The translations under genes and the position numbers were made by a program. 64,000 bases of DNA, from positions 8,308,001 to 8,372,000 of the forward strand of contig JAPFFF010000001.1 in NCBI GenBank assembly GCA_039105265.1. The letters are read 5' to 3'. The stretch's first letter is position 1. Every line of letters begins with the position of its first letter. The notes beneath the pieces are model-generated. The model had not been told where the DNA came from and made no database searches. It was given only the letters and a program-made list of their open reading frames with translations. Below are positions 59,765-64,000 of the stretch, in pieces. The stretch comes from Tritrichomonas musculus (Eukaryota; Parabasalia; Tritrichomonadida; Tritrichomonadidae).

Positions 59765-60205
59765 ATGGATGAGGATTTTGATTCTTCTTTTCATGATTCA
59801 GATTTTGATTGGGAATTCAATGCTCCTCATTGGCACGATTTTGAAAAGGAAGATGATTTTGATAATCCAGATTCTTGGTTTGATGAGCAACAAAAAAAGA
59901 ATCAATCAATCGAAAAAGCACAAAAAGAATTTAGTCAATCTTATAATAAAGAAACCCATAAAACAAGGCACCCTACGAGAATTCCTGTATCTAAGGTTAA
60001 AGGAATCAAAAGCCAAAACAGTAAAAATAAATCAACAACAAATTTTTCTTCAAAATTTTTAAGCGAATCCCACTCTAGTTTTTCAAAAACGACAATAATG
60101 AAAGATGACAAGTCTCGCACTATAGTTACATCAAATAATTCCAAATTTTATTCTAAACTTCCAGTTCGTGTTCCTTTAAAAGAAAAACGAACAAACTTAA
60201 AGTAA
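59765..60205 (+). CDS. Short TPX2-like protein (Aurora-binding N-terminal type)
   Basis: The product is 146 residues from the ATG at 59765. The N-terminus is acidic. WEFNAPHWHDFEKED (about 19-33) followed by DSWFDEQQKK parallels the Aurora A-binding region of TPX2 (YSYDAPSDFINF, then DSWFEEKA), with the same order and near-equal spacing. The rest is basic and disordered (RHPTRIPVSKVKG, LPVRVPLKEKR). In TPX2 this region activates Aurora kinase at the spindle; the long microtubule-binding part is absent here. Homology is by eye. The frame is open upstream into the right TIR of the neighbouring transposon, where an ATG at 59720 and a TTG at 59672 exist; those extra residues are transposon-derived. 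The insertion lies about 40 bp before the start codon. Confidence 0.6.
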   Translation: MDEDFDSSFHDSDFDWEFNAPHWHDFEKEDDFDNPDSWFDEQQKKNQSIEKAQKEFSQSYNKETHKTRHPTRIPVSKVKGIKSQNSKNKSTTNFSSKFLSESHSSFSKTTIMKDDKSRTIVTSNNSKFYSKLPVRVPLKEKRTNLK

Positions 60206-60517
60206 TAACCAGATTTTTGTATTATATCCCAATAGTAATAAATATGTTTCTTTTATAAATATTTTTTTTTTTTTCTTATCCTATTCAATAAAAGTGATAA
60301 GTTTAATATACTTTTTCGTCTAAAAATTTAAAAGAGTTATGAATTTAATTAGTATCCTTTTTTAAAAGTGTATATATGTCAAAGGTTTAATGCTATACGT
60401 TATGATACTAAAATTCAATAAAATTTTTGACAAATACATAGAATTTGGTATAAAAAGAAATTAAGGCATATAATGAAAAAGAATAAAGTTTTATTTTAAT
60501 TTATCAGAGAATAAAAT
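60206..60517. other. Convergent spacer between TPX2-like and calmodulin genes
   Basis: 312 bp of AT-rich 3' flank for both genes. No other feature is seen. Confidence 0.4.
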
Positions 60518-60967
60518 TTACTTTCCAAGAGCTAAAGCACGAAATTCATTAAAATCAATTTTTCCGTCACGATTACGATCAGCTTCGTTAATCATTCTAC
60601 GAATTACTTCAACAGATGAGTCAAGACCAAGAGAGATCAATAAAGTTCTGAGGTCTTGTGGAAGAATGTAACCGTCATTATCACGGTCAAAAACGCGGAA
60701 GGCTTCTCTTAATTCGTCGTCAATATCGCTTTGACGCATTTGGCGAGACATCAAAGCTAAAAATTCAGTAAAATCTATTGTATCATTTCCATCAGCATCA
60801 ACTTCACGTATCATATCAGTTAATTCATTTGCTGTTGGCGATTGACCAATTGCTCTCATAACAGCAGCAAGGTCATCAGTTGTGATTGCACCGTCGCCAT
60901 TACGGTCGATTATATCGAAAGCTTGGCGGAATTCTTGAATTTGTTCAGCTGTTAGAGTTTCAACCAT
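60518..60967 (-). CDS. CAM: Calmodulin
   Basis: The product is 149 residues, the exact usual length. Four EF-hand loops are complete: [12 protein letters not shown] (21-32), [12 protein letters not shown] (57-68), [12 protein letters not shown] (94-105) and [12 protein letters not shown] (130-141). Loops one and three have Asp instead of Glu at position 12, which usually lowers calcium affinity or shifts selectivity. The linker [20 protein letters not shown] and the start [17 protein letters not shown] match calmodulin rather than centrin, which has a longer basic N-terminus. The loop substitutions and several changed residues make it a somewhat diverged member. It acts as a cytosolic calcium sensor. 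The first ATG is at 60967. Confidence 0.9.
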   Translation of the reverse strand: MVETLTAEQIQEFRQAFDIIDRNGDGAITTDDLAAVMRAIGQSPTANELTDMIREVDADGNDTIDFTEFLALMSRQMRQSDIDDELREAFRVFDRDNDGYILPQDLRTLLISLGLDSSVEVIRRMINEADRNRDGKIDFNEFRALALGK

Positions 60968-62047
60968 GATTGAAACCGTTTAGGGTATATTATTTCAGGT
61001 TCTCAAATAAATAAAAATAAGATTCAAAAAGTTATAAAAGACGTTTTTTAATTCAAAAATTTATATATTTTATATCACAAAAAATAAATTGAGCTTTTTA
61101 CTAATTTTTGTTCATTTTTTATGACCAAAAATATAATGATTCAATCAGGTAATAGTGATTGATCTGTAATAATCATAATAAATAGTATTACTTTATTATG
61201 AAATTTCCTAATTTGTTTATGATTCTAGTTAATCAGATATACAGATAATTGAAAGATTTAAAAAAGTATAGTATGTGCCTATTCCTGCTTATTGAAGAAA
61301 GGATATTCATTGAAAATTAAAAAATATCATTATCAATTATTTTTTTTTTTTAACAATAACATATACTGAAAGTGATATGTTTTATTATTTATATGCTGTA
61401 CCATTACAATTCATGAATATATCATTAGTTCATAAAAAAGATTTTTAATTGATGCATTAATGCTAAAAAAATTTAATCAAAAAACATTTGGTACCTACGT
61501 AGTTCAAACCCACGCACCTCAACGAATCCACACAGGTTAACGAAATTCGACGAAAAAATTGTAAAATATTATTTGTATAACACATAGTATACCCATTCAA
61601 ATGACATCTATATTTTTTAAATGATACAAAAATTTAAGAAATCGATATATATTGAATTATAATTAAAGTCTTTATTTCAACAATTACATTTTATAATATT
61701 TTATATATAATATATAAATTATATAATATAATTATTAAATAAATTATTCATTAAGATAAATATACATTTATTTAATTTTATTTTTTATTCAATTTAGTTG
61801 TACTAAATTTTTTCAATTTTATTTCAAAAAAATGGTTAGCAATATTTTACAAAAATATTTTTATATTGCATGTATTATACTTATATTTAAGTATAAAACC
61901 AGAATTATTCATATACTAAATACCTGAATATATATAATTAAATTAATTAGTTAATAATTAAGGAATATACGAGAGAACAAAAAAATTTATATATTTTATT
62001 TTTGAATAATTATTTTTTATATTTCAATTGAAATTAACTGAAAAATA

Positions 62048-62931
62048 GGTCGGTTCAACGGACGGTTTATGTCAGAGAATTTAAAAAAACGTTAAATTAG
62101 CTTTATATTATTATATATTATATAACATTATATTTTGACTAAAATTTTAAAATATAAAGCAAATCCCTGAGTTGAATTTTGAGAAATTGACGTTTATAAA
62201 TTTAGATTAAAAAAAAAAAAAATCCCAATGTATAAGTATACTTAAATCTTTATCATTATTTAATAAATATTTATAAATAATAATTATCCTAATATCATAA
62301 CATTTTTTTGAACAATACGTAAATGATTCATGTATATTCATATATTTGCATTTTTTTAATTTTCTAAATAAGCATTTTCAATGATATTCAAAAATAATTA
62401 TTAGATATCATTATTTTATATTTTTATGAACTATATTTTTATATTATAGTTACTATTAATAGTAACAATATTTATAATATAATTTATAATAAATAATTAC
62501 AATTTTAAATTATGTTTTTTTACAGAGATAAATTTAATTTATTTTAGTTAATGAATAAAAAATAATAATTGAATTTTTCTCCTCAGAAAAGTTACCGCTC
62601 AAAAAATTCTATAAGTACTGAATTGTAAATATATTTTTATAAAATATTGATATCTTGATAAATTATTTATCTATTGAGTATAAAATAATTATTATCAATT
62701 AAATATATTTATTTAAATTATATAATAAAAAATTAACATGAGTTTTAATGCATGGATGAAAAAAAAATAAAAAAAAGTTTATAAAAAAAAATTCAACTCA
62801 AGAAATCTCACCAAAATTTTATATTTTATTCCAAATATAGTAGTGAAATATATATCCTAAAACCAAGCATTTCCAACGTTTTTTTGATTATGGCTTTGCT
62901 TTTTTGACACAAACCGTCCGTTGAACCGACC
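62048..62931. mobile_element. 884-bp MITE with TA target duplication
   Basis: ggtcggttcaacggacggtt onward at 62048-62074 and its complement at 62905-62931 are 27-bp TIRs with one mismatch. Both are bordered by TA (62046-62047 and 62932-62933). The interior is AT-rich and non-coding. The GC-rich ends stand out sharply from the surroundings. It fits a non-autonomous Tc1/mariner-type element; the mobilising transposase is unknown and the ends do not match those of the 54.7-kb element. Confidence 0.75.
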
Positions 62932-63135
62932 TATACTGAAAATTATATATTTGAAATAAAATATTAGAAGTTTTAAATTAAAATATCTTGAAATATTTTT
63001 ATATGAAATCAAATTATTATATTTTAAAACGTTTAATAATACGATAAAACAATTCTAAACATGTAATTGGATTATTCGTTTTTTTTTTTTTTTTCACCTG
63101 AAAAAATAAAGTTCAGATATAAACAAAAGTTGTAT

Positions 63136-63929
63136 TTAAGGACGTGGTAGGACCAAATATAATTTGAATTTTATGTGTAAATATCTCCTTAAATAATTTG
63201 TTATTGTAGTTCTAAAATATATTATTATATTATATATTTGATATTTATTAAAATAAATCAATAATAAATGAGATCTCCTATGTATATGAAAGAAAAGCAT
63301 CCAAATTAAAAATGACATTAAAATGAATAGAACATCAGAAAGACTTTATTAATCAAAAAATAAATGGTTTTTATTAAATATATACATGCTTGTTCACTTT
63401 TCATATTGACCAAAATTACGTAATTTGAAAAAAAATTTTAATGATCATCAATATTCTAAACAAATTTTGTTATACTTTTTTCTTAAATAGAGTTTAATTT
63501 TGGGATATTTGTAAGTTTACTATAATATTATTTATTGCATAAATTAAAATTCAATTTTAATGAGGTGATAAAAAAAGTGGGCTTAGCCAAATTCATAACT
63601 TTCAAATGAATAGAAGTATGCGAATTCACAAATGTAGCATTTGAACTATTGATATATCAAAATTAATCATTTGCTGAATATTTTCTATTGAGTATTTTTT
63701 TATTCATTTACTTTTTTATTCAAAAATTTATACTTCAACAGGTCCGATATCATAAAAATTGAATGACAGCAAATTGTCTTCTGGGATAATTTTTGAAATT
63801 ATTGGTAAAATAGTATTATATATTTAAATGTTAATGCAATTTAATTGATAAAGTTTTGTGATAATAAATATTAAATGAGATATTTTACATACAAAAATGA
63901 GATTATATTTGGTCATACCACGTCCTTAA
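63136..63929. mobile_element. 0.8-kb MITE with TTAA or TA borders
   Basis: taaggacgtggtaggaccaa onward from 63137 and its complement ending at 63928 form TIRs of about 27 bp with one mismatch. TTAA is present at both borders (63136-63139 and 63926-63929), which would suit a piggyBac-like target, but TA with a slightly longer TIR is equally possible. The interior is non-coding. Confidence 0.7.
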
Positions 63930-64000
63930 AATATTTTGTAAAAGATAGGTGACGTAACTAGAAAAAAATTATTTTTAAAATATATTCTAATATAGAAATA

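Larger units (their letters stand above)
60968..64000. other. Gene-free AT-rich region with two TIR elements
   Basis: 3 kb without credible genes. It contains TIR elements at 62048-62931 and 63136-63929 (listed separately). A 60-codon minus frame at 63136-63318 lies in the second element and is not supported. The first part (60968-62045) includes the calmodulin promoter and nothing else recognised. Confidence 0.5.

Noticed and set aside
60518-60967. Centrin instead of calmodulin
   Set aside because: Length is exactly 149 and the N-terminus begins [13 protein letters not shown] without the longer basic leader of centrins.
61488-61545. Possible tRNA around gtagttcaaacccacg
   Set aside because: Four of five T-stem pairs form, but no acceptor-stem partner or anticodon arm is found upstream.
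1-64000. CRISPR array, bacterial operon signals or rRNA genes
   Set aside because: No regularly spaced identical repeats with unique spacers, no Shine-Dalgarno pattern and no rRNA-like conserved blocks were seen; the gene content is eukaryotic.

Overview
The window looks like a chromosomal piece of a gene-dense, intron-poor, very AT-rich protist. A parabasalid, most likely a Tritrichomonas-type trichomonad, fits best. The reasons are long uninterrupted reading frames for conserved eukaryotic proteins (Rrp5, eS19, Scc3, Rpn10, calmodulin) with no visible introns, a two-repeat Myb protein with a trichomonad-style initiator (TCATTATTT) just before its ATG, stop codons often set in TAAA, many large coiled-coil and EF-hand-like proteins, and a heavy load of DNA transposons. 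The species is an inference; nothing in the window proves it.

Layout. 0.5-13.3 kb is a host gene block: coiled-coil protein, PDK1-like kinase, eS19, C2-domain protein, ARM-type protein, reticulon-homology ER protein, Myb factor, an unknown protein, a phosphoglycerate-mutase-like domain protein and Rpn10. 13.3-15.7 kb is AT-rich, with one inverted-repeat element and the 3' end of a SANT-like host gene. 15.7 to about 22.5 kb is a foreign-looking island with visibly higher GC and other word usage. It carries a broken KilA-N gene on the minus strand and, on the plus strand, a protein resembling a rolling-circle-type replication initiator plus two unknown proteins, with satellite-like repeats and inverted repeats.

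22.6-27.8 kb is a nest of terminal-inverted-repeat (TIR) elements with no genes. 27.9-34.3 kb holds a giant protein made almost wholly of tandem diverged ubiquitin-like domains, a small unknown gene and a second ubiquitin-like gene. 34.3-36.8 kb is repeats, including a repeat copy split by a 1-kb transposon whose empty site can be read from the other copy at 25.3 kb. 36.8-52.3 kb is again host genes: Rrp5, EF-hand-like protein, Scc3/STAG, a small basic protein and a large coiled-coil protein. 52.3-54.7 kb is repeats and a coding relic.

54.7-59.7 kb is a complete-looking Tc1/mariner-group transposon: perfect 38-bp TIRs, TA target duplications, and an intact 750-residue Myb+DDE transposase. It landed about 40 bp before the start codon of a short TPX2-like gene. 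Calmodulin follows, and 61-64 kb is AT-rich with two more TIR elements.

The host genes are mostly single housekeeping units on both strands with short spacers, not operons. Several touch one theme: ribosome making (Rrp5, eS19), mitosis and chromosomes (Scc3, TPX2-like), the ubiquitin-proteasome system (Rpn10, poly-ubiquitin-like proteins), and calcium/cytoskeleton (calmodulin, EF-hand-like, C2 and coiled-coil proteins). This is ordinary gene mixing; no functional linkage is claimed.
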